DNA of 64,000 bases, taken from assembly GCA_037355855.1 (NCBI GenBank), contig CM074758.1:6731001-6795000 (forward strand), written 5' to 3'. This stretch comes from Pseudo-nitzschia pungens (taxonomy: Eukaryota > Bacillariophyta > Bacillariophyceae > Bacillariales > Bacillariaceae). The first letter of the stretch is position 1. Every line of letters begins with the position of its first letter. Of this stretch, positions 9,050 through 18,639 are shown piece by piece. A program made the position numbers and the translations under genes. Under the pieces are notes generated by a model that was given only the letters and a program-made list of their open reading frames with translations, did not search any database and was not told the origin of the DNA.

Positions 9050-12000
9050 GTGCAACAGCGCTCAAAAGGGCCCAAGCGCCCACCTAAAACAGCAATCACC
9101 TTGCCTCCGGCGCCACAGGCCCTGGATGCCAGTCCAGCACAGCTGACTGGGATGACGCAAGGAGGAGATCTCCCGGAGCAAGAGGGGAAGGAACCTACAG
9201 GATGGAGTATTCCTGTTGAGCGCTCAGCAAAGACTGTAAAAACAGCAACAACGACGGCCGCAACAGCAGCAGCCAAAACAATCGTTCGTAACATCCTACA
9301 GGATATATCGAACACCGATACGAATCGAACTCAAACGAATCGATCCAAGGGTACAGAAGCAATCGATCAGACAGCGGCATCAACAAATGGACCACTCTTG
9401 TCTCTAGCAAGAAATTGGTCTACCGGTACAGCAAAAAATCTCTATTGCAATCCCGGAAACTCCAAAGATTACACCAAAAGAGGTGCGCTGGAGCAAAATT
9501 ATTTAAAGCTGCTGTCGACTGCTGGAAATCCAGCAGAACAGGCATCCACGAATAAGAGCAACGTGGCTCCTATTCTTTTAACCACAGTACAATTCATACA
9601 AGGCATTTCTACAAAATCACGACCACTACTCGCACTACTTGATAGTGGAGCTTCCGGAACTCTAATCAACAAACGAGCGCTACCTTTTGGCACACTACCA
9701 CTTCGGAGCAAACACCAAGTCCTCACTACTACAGCCAATGGAAGCTTCGATACCACCGAGTATGTCATCATGAAGAACCTCAAACTACAAGAGTTTGGCA
9801 ACTATACTATCGATCAACAACAGGCAAGGCTCTTCCATTCCCCCAACTGCAAATATGATTTAATACTAGGCAGAGACTTCCTCCACCTAGCACAGATCAA
9901 TCTCCTGTTCAAAGAAGGAGCAGTTCAATGGATGGATCGAACCATTCCTATGAAGGACACCTCCTTATACCATGACAACCATACCATGCTCATGGAAGAA
10001 CTAGAAGATGCTGAACTATTCGCTGACGACCTCTCCTTTGCGAATCCATACAAGTCCAAGATAATACTAGACCGAGCCTACGAGGAAACAGATCCATCTG
10101 CAGTTGCCAGTCAACAGTCCCACATGTCCACAACAGAGCAGCAGCAATTCCAAGCAATACTAAACAAGTATCCAAATGTCTTCAATGGAGAACTAGGGAA
10201 ATATCCACACAAGAAGATCTCTCTAAGACTGAAGCCCGGATCCAAGCCCATCCACAAGAAGCCTTATCCAGTTGCATACAAAAGAGAAGACCTATTCAAA
10301 AGGGAGCTCCAGAATCTTTGTAATGATGGAGTACTCAAGCGTTGCACTGGACCGGCCGAATGGGCATTCCCAACCTTCATAGTACCGAAGAAAGACAACA
10401 GAGTCAGATGGGTATCAGACTTCAGAGAACTCAATGAACTTCTTGAAAGACGTCCTTATCCAATCCCCCGGATACAGGACATCATGAACAAACGGGGCAT
10501 GTACACTCACTTTACCAAGATCGATTTGTCCATGCAATACTACTGCTTTGAACTGGATGACGCAAGCAAGAAGCTCTGTACCATAGTCACCCCCTATGGA
10601 TGCTATGAATATCAGAGACTTCCCATGGGTGTCAAAGTCTCTCCAGACGTCGCCCAGCAACTAATGGAAGATATTCTACAAGACACGGACTGCACTGTTT
10701 ATATTGATGATATTGGCATCTGGACCAATGGATCCTTTGACCTCCACATGAAGACCATTGACAAGATCCTCGACAGACTTAACCAAAATGGTCTCAAGTG
10801 CAACCCACTTAAATGTGATTGGGCTGTAAAAGAGACTGACTTCCTTGGATATTGGATGACTCCCACAGCAGTCAAGCCATGGAGAAAGAAGATTGAAGCC
10901 ATCCTCCAGATGGACAGGCCTCGAACTATAACCCAAGTCAAATCCTTCCTTGGAGCAGTAGGATATTACAGAGACATGTGGCCTCGCAGGTCCCATGTCC
11001 TATCTCCTCTCTTCGACATAACTGGTACGCCCAAGAAGACCCCCCAAGCAGCCGCCATCAAAGGCAAGCAGAGGAAAGCCTCTTCCGCTTTCACTTGGGG
11101 ACCTGCTCAAGACAAGGCCTTCCAAGAGATGAAAGCAATGGTGGCAGCAGATGCGCTGAACACCTATCCAGACCTCAACAAGCCCTTCAAATTGTACACT
11201 GATGCCTCTGACCTACAGCTAGGCGCTGCCATAATACAAGATGGCAAGCCCATAGCCTACTGGTCCAAGAAACTATCTGATGCCCAAAAGAACTATACTA
11301 CTATGGAGAAAGAACTCCTAGCTATTGTACTCTGCTGCAAAGAGTACAGAAAAATGCTACTTGGTGGTGTTATCAATGTATACACTGACCATAAGAATCT
11401 CACCTTCCGCACGCTTTCAGTCCAACGAGTCCTCCGGTGGAGACTATTCCTTGAAGAATTCGGTGCCAACCTCACCTATGTGCCAGGCAAGAAGAATGTT
11501 CTTGCTGACGCCTTCTCCAGGCTCCCCCGGATGGATCCACCTACTGAAGGGAAGGAAGCCCTTTCCAAGGGCACTCTTATTGATTTTCTGAAACTTGAAG
11601 TCCCCAAGCAGGATGAAGAACTGTTTCTAGCAGAGTTCCCCAACTTATTTCAGCACTTATGCAATGACGCAGACCAGGAACTCCACTCCTGTTTGCTGAA
11701 CAATGAGTGTCTTATTAACCTCCCAAACAACCAAGATCTGCAATGTCCGGTTAACTACTCCAACATCTATCTTCATCAGCAAAGGGATCCAACCATCAAG
11801 TTCAAAATTCAATCCAAAGCCTTCTTCTACCAAGAACTAGAAGGCAATAATATACTTTGCTACGCGAACCAATCCAATCCCGAATGCTGGAGAATCTACA
11901 TCCCAGCATCCCTCACCAATGATACCATCAAGTGGTATCACCTACTGTTGGGTCATTGTGGATCCACCAGATTACACCAAACCATATCAGCCCGCTTTTA

Positions 12001-12946
12001 CGCTGACAACTTAACCAGCTTATGCAAGTCCTACGTATGCCCAGACCATTGCATTAAATACAAGAACCAACACTCTAAATATGGGAAGCTCCCACCAAAA
12101 GAAGCCCCATTAGCACCATTCAACGAGGTGCACGTGGATCTAATAGGCCCATGGAAGATCGTAGCCCAAGGCAAGAACTACAACTTTAAGGCCCTAACCT
12201 GTATCGATCCGGTAACTAACCTCCTGGAGATTATCAGAATCAGAGACAAGTCTTCCCAGCATATATCTGACCAATTCAAGAACTGCTGGCTATCAAGATA
12301 CCCAAGACCGATCAAGTGTATCCATGATAATGGTGGCGAGTTCTTAGGAGCTGAGTTCCAGACTACTCTTAAACAGTATGGAATTCAGTCCATTCCAACC
12401 ACAGTCAAGAACCCCCAGTCTAATGCTATTTGCGAGCGAGTCCATCATACAGTTGCTGATATCCTACGAGTCCTTGTACATGTTAATCCTCCACAAGCAA
12501 ATACCAGGGCTAGTCAACTCATGGATAATGCCCTCTCGACCTGCATGCATGCTTCCAGATGTGCTGTTAATGCTGCCTTGCAGGCATCTCCCGGATCCCT
12601 TGTATTCAATCGAGACATGCTGATAGATCTACCTCTAACCTCCAACCTAATGGCACTACAGCAGCTAAGACAGCAAGGTATCAACAAGGCTCTACTCAGA
12701 GACAATGCCAAGCGCAGGGAACATACCTTTCAACCCAACGACAAGGTATGGATGCAAGAACCGGATCCGGACAAACTGCAGCCAAGACAAACTGGACCCT
12801 TCCTGATCCAGCAAGTCAACGATAACGGCACAGTGAAATTGCAGAAAGCCCCCTCAATAGTCGAAACAGTGAACATCCGTAAGCTAACTCCTTACAAGGA
12901 GCCGGAGCCAGAGTCAGAGTCGACAAACATTCACTGGTCGGCTTAG
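9050..12946 (+). CDS. pol: Pol polyprotein of gypsy element 1 (PR-RT-RH-IN)
   Basis: The frame is open for 1,298 codons from the base after the gag UGA, in the gag frame, and has no ATG at its beginning, so expression probably needs readthrough. Domains in order: aspartic protease with LLDSGASGT near residue 198; reverse transcriptase with the catalytic VYIDDIG near residue 551; RNase H with LYTDASDLQLGAA; integrase with an HHCC-type segment (YHLLLGHCG...CKSYVCPDHC) and core residues in VHVDLIGPW, IHDNGGEF (Asp near 1093) and NPQSNAICER. No chromodomain is obvious at the C-terminus. All catalytic residues are present, so the element looks competent. Confidence 0.93.
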   Translation: MQQRSKGPKRPPKTAITLPPAPQALDASPAQLTGMTQGGDLPEQEGKEPTGWSIPVERSAKTVKTATTTAATAAAKTIVRNILQDISNTDTNRTQTNRSKGTEAIDQTAASTNGPLLSLARNWSTGTAKNLYCNPGNSKDYTKRGALEQNYLKLLSTAGNPAEQASTNKSNVAPILLTTVQFIQGISTKSRPLLALLDSGASGTLINKRALPFGTLPLRSKHQVLTTTANGSFDTTEYVIMKNLKLQEFGNYTIDQQQARLFHSPNCKYDLILGRDFLHLAQINLLFKEGAVQWMDRTIPMKDTSLYHDNHTMLMEELEDAELFADDLSFANPYKSKIILDRAYEETDPSAVASQQSHMSTTEQQQFQAILNKYPNVFNGELGKYPHKKISLRLKPGSKPIHKKPYPVAYKREDLFKRELQNLCNDGVLKRCTGPAEWAFPTFIVPKKDNRVRWVSDFRELNELLERRPYPIPRIQDIMNKRGMYTHFTKIDLSMQYYCFELDDASKKLCTIVTPYGCYEYQRLPMGVKVSPDVAQQLMEDILQDTDCTVYIDDIGIWTNGSFDLHMKTIDKILDRLNQNGLKCNPLKCDWAVKETDFLGYWMTPTAVKPWRKKIEAILQMDRPRTITQVKSFLGAVGYYRDMWPRRSHVLSPLFDITGTPKKTPQAAAIKGKQRKASSAFTWGPAQDKAFQEMKAMVAADALNTYPDLNKPFKLYTDASDLQLGAAIIQDGKPIAYWSKKLSDAQKNYTTMEKELLAIVLCCKEYRKMLLGGVINVYTDHKNLTFRTLSVQRVLRWRLFLEEFGANLTYVPGKKNVLADAFSRLPRMDPPTEGKEALSKGTLIDFLKLEVPKQDEELFLAEFPNLFQHLCNDADQELHSCLLNNECLINLPNNQDLQCPVNYSNIYLHQQRDPTIKFKIQSKAFFYQELEGNNILCYANQSNPECWRIYIPASLTNDTIKWYHLLLGHCGSTRLHQTISARFYADNLTSLCKSYVCPDHCIKYKNQHSKYGKLPPKEAPLAPFNEVHVDLIGPWKIVAQGKNYNFKALTCIDPVTNLLEIIRIRDKSSQHISDQFKNCWLSRYPRPIKCIHDNGGEFLGAEFQTTLKQYGIQSIPTTVKNPQSNAICERVHHTVADILRVLVHVNPPQANTRASQLMDNALSTCMHASRCAVNAALQASPGSLVFNRDMLIDLPLTSNLMALQQLRQQGINKALLRDNAKRREHTFQPNDKVWMQEPDPDKLQPRQTGPFLIQQVNDNGTVKLQKAPSIVETVNIRKLTPYKEPEPESESTNIHWSA

Positions 12947-12976
12947 ACATGGGGTTCGTTCAATCATGAGGCACTA

Positions 12977-13249
12977 TGTGACGGGCTAGCGTAGCTAGCA
13001 GTCACGATTAAAATAATTAACCGAATCCCACAGGTAAGCCACCCGGCGCGACATACTGACCGGTGTTTGAATTGAATTCAAACTGTAAGCCAGACAGTTG
13101 AGCAATGCATGTGTGCCGGTATTCAAATAATAGCCAGGCACGCTCGTGCTTATTCAAACGTTCACACGAAAACTAGAACACTCTCTTAAGAGTTAACGAT
13201 TAGTCACAATTTTCATACCACTCCGAAATTTCTACTCTAGACCGTAACA
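12977..13249 (+). repeat. 3' LTR of gypsy element 1
   Basis: A 273-bp copy of the 5' LTR ending CCGTAACA, followed by the ACCAC duplication at 13250-13254. By eye it differs from the 5' LTR at two positions (a C/T in CCACCTGG and a G/A in AAGCCGGAC). Confidence 0.95.
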
Positions 13250-13254
13250 ACCAC

Positions 13255-13483
13255 TGCTTCTCATTCCGACCCGGACCATGGTGGTTGCCCAAATCCTGTT
13301 GCAACAGCTCCTTTGAACCCATTTTTCTTGTCCAGAGCAACCCTTGCATCGAGAGTGCATCTGAGCCTTTTTTTTGCTGGAAAATTGACCTCGGAAAGTG
13401 ATTTTTCGAACTGCTTCTGATTTTGGTGACGACGACGAGAATTCGACAATCCGAGAATTCGACAATCCGAGAATTCGACCATG
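13255..13483 (+). repeat. Left inverted repeat of the Tc1-like element, inner part
   Basis: This segment resumes the inverted repeat after the gypsy insertion and matches the reverse complement of 17277-17530. Shared elements include CCATGGTGGTTGCCCAAATC, the GTTGCAACAG block and GAGTGCATCTGAGCC. It ends with repeated CGACAATCCGAGAATT units right at the transposase ATG, so the promoter must lie within the repeat. Confidence 0.8.
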
Positions 13484-14575
13484 GTGAATGGGAATCCCCT
13501 GAAGAGCAATAAGGTCCAGCCTCCTTGCCAAACGCCTAGATATGGTGAAAATGACATCCCTGTCCCTAGAAATGGAGGGAATGGCTATTCTGAGGACATG
13601 AGGAGGCACACTGTAGTGAGATATGCGGAGATAGGAAAATTAATCAATCATATCGAGACTCTTCCTCATTCCAGAACTGCCAAACACTACAATAGGAGGA
13701 TCCAAATGCTAGGCAGGAACGTTAGAATGCGACACACTGGAAATAAGCTGAAGGAAGGGATCCGAGGATATCCAATGTTCTTGCTTGCTGTTTACCGAAA
13801 GATCTACCCAAAGGCAACGAGGTATGAGTGTATTGCATTCCTCTGGAGATCTTACAGTAGCTACTTACCTGTCCCCCGGGTATATTCTCTCAAGGATATT
13901 ACAGAAGCAGAAAATGCGATTGGAATTAACAGAAAGAAGGGGTCTACAACAGCGAATCAAGCCTTCACTTTCCGCAATCGGTATAAAAGACACCGCTATT
14001 GGACCATGAATTATCCACACGGAATTGCCAACATTCGTAGGGACGATATGATTGATGTGGATGAAGCAGGAATCAAGCTGGAGAATGCCAACCGCCGAAT
14101 GGGGAAAGCTTCGCTCTGTGGGAGAGTGCGCCAGCGAGGGAACTACGGCCATGGTGTAAATCATACACTCAAGATGGCAATCAGTGGGGATCCCAAGGGA
14201 CGCCGCTGGGTTAGATTTGATACGACAGGGACCGACGCTATCTCCTTTGCTGCTTTCATTGAGAGCATCCTCGAAACGCTGCCACAAGGGACGCCAGGGA
14301 ATAGGAAGTGTTTTATCATGGATAATTTGCTGGCTCACCACAATCCACTGACGCTAGGTGCAATTCTAGCGGCGGGGCACCGATTTGTATTTCGTGCCCC
14401 TTATTATCCGGTGGATGGACCCATCGAGTATGTGTTCAATACCATCGAAATGGCGTTGAGCTACAAGATGTACGATATCTCCAACCCAGCTGACCTGAGC
14501 CAGCAGTTGTATGCAATTATTAGGGGAATCCCCGAGTTCGTAAACTACTTTGCGAACGTCGGATATATGAACTGA
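13481..14575 (+). CDS. DD34E transposase, Tc1/mariner (IS630) type
   Basis: This 364-residue DDE transposase would cut and join the transposon ends. The catalytic triad is visible: Asp194 in IDVDEAG, Asp281 in FIMDNLLAHHNP and Glu316 in PVDGPIEYVFNTIE, with 34 residues between the second Asp and Glu. The N-terminal ~120 residues (TAKHYNRRIQML, YPKATRYECIAFLW) fit a helix-turn-helix DNA-binding region, though the fold is not obvious. The start ATG lies at the inner edge of the left inverted repeat, mirroring the start of the other gene at the right repeat. Length is normal for the superfamily and no break is seen. Confidence 0.9.
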   Translation: MVNGNPLKSNKVQPPCQTPRYGENDIPVPRNGGNGYSEDMRRHTVVRYAEIGKLINHIETLPHSRTAKHYNRRIQMLGRNVRMRHTGNKLKEGIRGYPMFLLAVYRKIYPKATRYECIAFLWRSYSSYLPVPRVYSLKDITEAENAIGINRKKGSTTANQAFTFRNRYKRHRYWTMNYPHGIANIRRDDMIDVDEAGIKLENANRRMGKASLCGRVRQRGNYGHGVNHTLKMAISGDPKGRRWVRFDTTGTDAISFAAFIESILETLPQGTPGNRKCFIMDNLLAHHNPLTLGAILAAGHRFVFRAPYYPVDGPIEYVFNTIEMALSYKMYDISNPADLSQQLYAIIRGIPEFVNYFANVGYMN

Positions 14576-14578
14576 CGA

Positions 14579-15340
14579 GTGTATTGTCGGGTCTCCACCA
14601 TTGTCGATTGTCGCGTCTCCGGCTCCGGCTATGGCTCCACCATGGTCGATTTTGATTTGGTTGTATTTCTTAGTGGTTGTTTAGATTTTGCTTTTGCAAG
14701 TTGCAAAAATAGAAATAATGAATTAGAGTTGCTGAGCGCTTTTGGTAGTGGTAGTGGTAGTGGATCGATCGATCGTGTTCCGGTTTTCATGTAACAAATG
14801 TTCGATATCCACCCCTGTAAATAAATAATACCTAAAGACAACTCTAACCTATCAGATTACAAGCATGTCGGACTTCAATCCCAGGAGTTCTTCTATACTT
14901 TGCGGCGCCGGTCGACTTCAATCCCACCATCTGGACGTCCAAGGTTTTCTATTGTACCTATGTTCGATATCCACCAATTAAGATGGATATAATCGATTTC
15001 CACAAGTCTTCGATACTTAGATGTGGGAGTGACACGGGAGTGACATGGGAGTGATCGACTGCCGGCGCTATTGGTATACAATCGAAAACCTATTACAAAT
15101 AAACTGGAGCAACACTAATTCATTATTTCTACTTTTGCAACTCTGCAAAAGCAAATCCCCCACTAAACTACCACTAAGGGATCTAACCAAATCGACAATC
15201 GACAATGGTGGAGACGCGGCAATCGTCCGGTGGAGACGCGACAATCTTCTTCTGGTGGAGACTCGACAATCGACAATGGTGGAGTCACTGACGCTGACGC
15301 GACAATTGACAATGGTGGAGACGCGACAATATACAGAGGG
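14579..15340. other. Convergent 3' regions of the Tc1-like element, arranged as an inverted repeat
   Basis: The 770 bp between the two stop codons contain no gene. Its two halves mirror each other. On the left are CACCATTGTCGATTGTCGCG motifs, then a stretch with TTTGGTTGTATTTCTTAGTG and AAATAATGAATTAG (14579-14740). The reverse complement of 15105-15340 shows the same order. So both genes have related 3' untranslated regions, as well as shared 5' flanks from the terminal repeats. The short motif TGGTGGAGACGCGACAATC recurs several times near 15200-15340. Confidence 0.75.
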
Positions 15341-15344
15341 ACAT

Positions 15345-17279
15345 TCAGTTCCAACCCTTCTTCTTTGCCTTCTTCTTCTTGATAGAAGATGGGAATGGAT
15401 AGGCTTGGTCCAACAATCGCTTGAGGTCTTTTGGACCTGCGTCCTTGTTTCTTTTCAAGATCCCTTGAGCAATCTTTCTCACATTTTTGAAGGGGAGATC
15501 AATGATATGAGCGACGTCCCTACCCAAGGCAGAGTCAGGAGACGCTGGGGACTCAACGTTGATGATTGGATTGTAAGCACACTCAACAACACTATTGATT
15601 GTTTCATTCACCATGGCCGTGGCAGGAGTATCATCGGTCTTCTGGCGTTTGAAAGAGGTCACAGATACAACTGACAAGTCATCGTCGTCGTCGATTACTA
15701 TCTCCTGTCCTTTTGTTACCATGATGCGATCTGCCTCTGCTTGTGATGTTGCAGACGGCATCTTTACAGCAGTGCCATTCACTGCCGCTTCAACCGAAAG
15801 AAAAGTCTTCATGGTTGCAGAGATTGGAATTTTATGCTGCGATTTCTGGGGGGGTGGCTTTTTCATCTCGCTGGATGGATCGAACGGACCAAGGGTCGGC
15901 AGCGTTGCCGGTGGAGTTGCCAGAACCACTGTCGATGTTGGGATTGGACTGATTGTTGCAGCTGTCAAAGGAGTGGCATTTCTTGGCGCTGGAGGCCCCA
16001 TCTCCTCCAGACGATTGTTTCTTGCCCTGAATCCTCCATTCTCTTTGCCAAGAAGCCGAGTATCGAAAACAGCGGAGCCACCGGGGAGGGCAATATTGAC
16101 AGCAGTCCCGGCGTAATCCCGGAGAGAGGACAGGTTGATAGAAGGATCTACCATCAATCTTTGGCTTGCTCCTTGGAAATACAGATTCTCCGTATGAAAC
16201 GCGTCACTATCATCAGTTTTACCATTTCGGGCATGGATAATTGCAGCTTGAGCAGCGTGTGATTCCAACGCAGAGGCAGCAAAGATCGATCCAATCGCTT
16301 TTCCAGCCACAGCGTTGCCAGTGTTGATGTTTTCCTTGTCAGCAATCTTCTCTGCTCCCTTGTTGACGGAAATCATGTCTACAGAATTTTTTTTGTACAC
16401 AAAACTGCAAGTACAAGAACAGACCGGGCACTTGCAGTTCCCATTCCCATTTGCACCAAGCTGCAAACCATTCACGTTGCAATCCCTACACGATCCATTC
16501 CCAGCAGCATCCAAACATCTGATTTGATGGCAATGGCACTGGAGTACTTCGTGCTTGTATTGTGGTTTTGGTGGAGTTCGATTGCTCCGCTCTCCACTTG
16601 CATTGGTATAATGCCCATTGTTGCTCCTGTATTCCCTCATTTTGGCCTCGAAATCAGCTGCCAATGCTCTATTTCTATCCATTACAGCCGCATTGGTAGC
16701 CGGTTCATCCACATATGAATGGGAGCAAAATGGGCACGTCCGAAGGAGTTCATCGTCTGGTAGTTTCCCCCCCCCTTCCAAGAAGAGCCGATTCAATTCT
16801 TCTGGAGACTGCTTCATAAGGTAATTCTTGTTGTTGGCTTCCATTTGCTCCCGGGTCTCATTCATTAGTGCAGTGTAAGCATCTCTGAAGGGGTTGACAC
16901 GATCACCAATTTCTTTGTTCCCTCCTACCCTGATGTCGCACGAGTATAGAATTTCTGCAACGTAGAAAACAACCAATGCGACGTCTTCTTTTGATGTCTT
17001 CGCTCTGTGCAAGAGTGGTAGTTTAGTGAGTAGTTTGATATCTTCAGCAACTCTCTTTCTACTCTTCTGTATGAAGAATCCAATTATCAACTCATCAATC
17101 TTCTTAATCCTTGCCAATTTCTCACTCTTGGTTCCCAAGAATTTCTTGTTATTCGCAAGCTTTTTCACTGCAATTTGCATGGTTTTTTCATCCACTTCAG
17201 TTCTTTGGTTCAGTTGGCGCTCGATCTCTTGTTTTAGAGTCTCGCGGAATGCTGCTGGGGGCTGGATTTGTTGCGCCAT
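15345..17279 (-). CDS. Cys-rich accessory protein of the Tc1-like element
   Basis: This gene encodes about 644 residues from ATG at 17279 (MAQQIQPPAAFRET). The frame is open upstream to 17498, but that part lies in the inverted repeat, and 17279 mirrors the transposase start. The N-terminal ~200 residues are helical and charged. A Cys/His-rich middle follows, with LRTCPFCSHSY, then LQCHCHQIRC, CRDCN and CKCPVCSCTC, which probably binds zinc. The C-terminal half is low in complexity, with acidic DDDDL and a Lys-rich end (KKKKAKKKGW). No known catalytic motif is seen. It may assist transposition, but this is inferred only from its position. It contains the heptapeptide ENLYFQG at 16170-16190. 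Confidence 0.7.
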   Translation of the reverse strand: MAQQIQPPAAFRETLKQEIERQLNQRTEVDEKTMQIAVKKLANNKKFLGTKSEKLARIKKIDELIIGFFIQKSRKRVAEDIKLLTKLPLLHRAKTSKEDVALVVFYVAEILYSCDIRVGGNKEIGDRVNPFRDAYTALMNETREQMEANNKNYLMKQSPEELNRLFLEGGGKLPDDELLRTCPFCSHSYVDEPATNAAVMDRNRALAADFEAKMREYRSNNGHYTNASGERSNRTPPKPQYKHEVLQCHCHQIRCLDAAGNGSCRDCNVNGLQLGANGNGNCKCPVCSCTCSFVYKKNSVDMISVNKGAEKIADKENINTGNAVAGKAIGSIFAASALESHAAQAAIIHARNGKTDDSDAFHTENLYFQGASQRLMVDPSINLSSLRDYAGTAVNIALPGGSAVFDTRLLGKENGGFRARNNRLEEMGPPAPRNATPLTAATISPIPTSTVVLATPPATLPTLGPFDPSSEMKKPPPQKSQHKIPISATMKTFLSVEAAVNGTAVKMPSATSQAEADRIMVTKGQEIVIDDDDDLSVVSVTSFKRQKTDDTPATAMVNETINSVVECAYNPIINVESPASPDSALGRDVAHIIDLPFKNVRKIAQGILKRNKDAGPKDLKRLLDQAYPFPSSIKKKKAKKKGWN

Positions 17280-17686
17280 GGTGGAATTGTCGGATTGTCG
17301 AAGAAGAAGGTCTCGTCGGTCGGAAAAAGAAGGAGGGGGTATTTTTGCTACGAAGGTCAATTTTTGAGCGGAAAAAAGGCTCAGATGCACTCTCCATGCA
17401 AGGTTTGCTCTAGACAAGGAAATTGGGTTCAAAGGAGCTGTTGCAACAGGATTTGGGCAATCACCATGGTCCCGGTCGAAACAAGAAGGTGTTGTCAAAA
17501 GAATGAAAAAAATCAGTGCTCTGACAAGGTGTCAAAAACAGAGCACAGTAGAGCACGATTGATCCTACACTAAATTACGTAGAAATTTGTACTACAGAGT
17601 TTTTCAGAGTTTACGTCAAATGGACGTAAAAAAGCTTTTTTTTCTTCTTAAAACCGGAGGGGGGACAGCTGATAGGAATTCCGTAG
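17277..17686 (-). repeat. Right inverted repeat of the Tc1-like element
   Basis: This ~410-bp segment pairs with 7451-7609 plus 13255-13483 after removing the gypsy insertion. It ends CGGAATTCCGTAG-type sequence next to the TA at 17687-17688, and its inner edge is the start codon of the accessory gene. Confidence 0.85.
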
Positions 17687-17742
17687 TAAATACAATCGGG
17701 CACGTCTCTCAAAAATATGGAGCCCTACAGTCGGATCGTGAC
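17687..17742 (+). pseudogene. Fragment 2 of the split plus-strand gene
   Basis: Eighteen codons (NTIGHVSQKYGALQSDRD) lie between the Tc1-like element and the copia 5' LTR. The frame joins fragment 1 through the TA duplication and fragment 3 through the GTGAC duplication (17738-17742 and 28214-28218). Confidence 0.75.
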
Positions 17743-17743
17743 A

Positions 17744-18639
17744 TGAAGATATTCAAGGTGGGTGCTACGATCTGTGCTAAGGCTCCTGTGTAGGAGAGTG
17801 TACTGGGGCTACAGGCAGCAGCCTCCAGTAACTGACTAACAGGTGCTGAGCTGAGTGCTGGGCTGTGTGCTAATTGGTAGCATACAGACTTAGCAACAGG
17901 CTTAGCAACAGGCTTAGCAACAGGCTTAGCAACAGACCTATCCTGTTTAGTATGGATGCTAGCAGAAATTACTAGGGCCGTCGCGTACGATTTGTACCAA
18001 TCGTACGTACCCCGAGTAAAGCACCTGTTATGGTGTAGCTAAATGCTACAGGGTTAGGGTTGCTAATGCTATGAGATACTGAAGATGCTAACCTACCATG
18101 ATACCATGCTAAGATACTATGCTACCGCCGGGGTCGGGTCATTGGTGTATAATATGCACTATGACTGGATACCTGACCCAGACAGTTACCCAACGCGTTA
18201 GCGCAAGCTAGCGAGTTAAGCACACGATTGAATATAATTAAGCGGAGCTACGCTACTCCGTGCGCTACGCTACTCCGTAGAATACAGTACTGGAGCTACA
18301 GAGCTCTATTATTCTACGAGTGAGCAAGCAACGCTGTCACGATACGATACAGAGCTGAGCACTTGGCTCAGCTCATATACTTTCTTTTACACTCTAAAAT
18401 AAACACATCCTATCACACCCTCACCATGATCGATTCCGATGTACCTCTAGGGAAGTACCTTGTAGTGACTAAGTGCATGCAATAGACCTTGAACAGTCCA
18501 CTGTAGTCTCACCATTTGCCAGGGATATATGTGTTATTATTGTTAAGGCTTTCCCTTATTTTTCAGTACACAGTACAAGACGATTTATCTACGAGTCAAT
18601 TAAATCTTACGAAGATTGCTGACGAGCAATATCAACGCA
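17744..18639 (+). repeat. 5' LTR of copia element 1
   Basis: The LTR is 896 bp, TGAAGATATT to TATCAACGCA. In all four copia LTRs of the window the base before TG is A, and the GTGAC duplication stops before that A, so the integrated end appears to be ATG. Internal features include 12-bp GGCTTAGCAACA repeats (17885-17935) and a CGTACGATT/AATCGTACG hairpin near 17977-18004. Confidence 0.93.

Larger units (their letters stand above)
7610..13249 (+). mobile_element. Ty3/gypsy retrotransposon 1, young and intact
   Basis: A 273-bp LTR pair flanks gag and pol in the order protease, reverse transcriptase, RNase H, integrase, which is the Ty3/gypsy order. The two LTRs differ by about two bases by eye, pointing to a recent insertion. 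Both genes are open apart from one UGA separating gag from pol in the same frame. The element lies inside the left inverted repeat of the Tc1-like transposon and is flanked by ACCAC. A related but decayed copy is at 31489-36500. Confidence 0.95.
7451..17686. mobile_element. Tc1/mariner-like DNA transposon with two convergent genes
   Basis: It is flanked by TA at 7449-7450 and 17687-17688 and bounded by inverted repeats beginning CTACGGAATTCCTATCAGCT. It carries a DD34E transposase on the plus strand and a Cys-rich protein gene on the minus strand, both reading inward from the inverted repeats. The length is 10,236 bp, but 5,645 bp of this is a later gypsy insertion plus its target duplication, so the element itself is about 4.6 kb. 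TA duplication and DD34E are Tc1/mariner hallmarks. A second gene and ~400-bp inverted repeats are unusual for that superfamily. Both genes are open, so the element was probably autonomous until the gypsy insertion split its left repeat. Confidence 0.85.

Noticed and set aside
16170..16190. ENLYFQG as evidence of vector contamination
   Set aside because: The surrounding sequence is continuous transposon coding sequence with no tag, linker or vector feature.
18050..18062. GGTTAGGGTT in the copia LTR as telomere-derived sequence
   Set aside because: Only about one and a half telomere-type units, in the same place in every LTR copy; no array.
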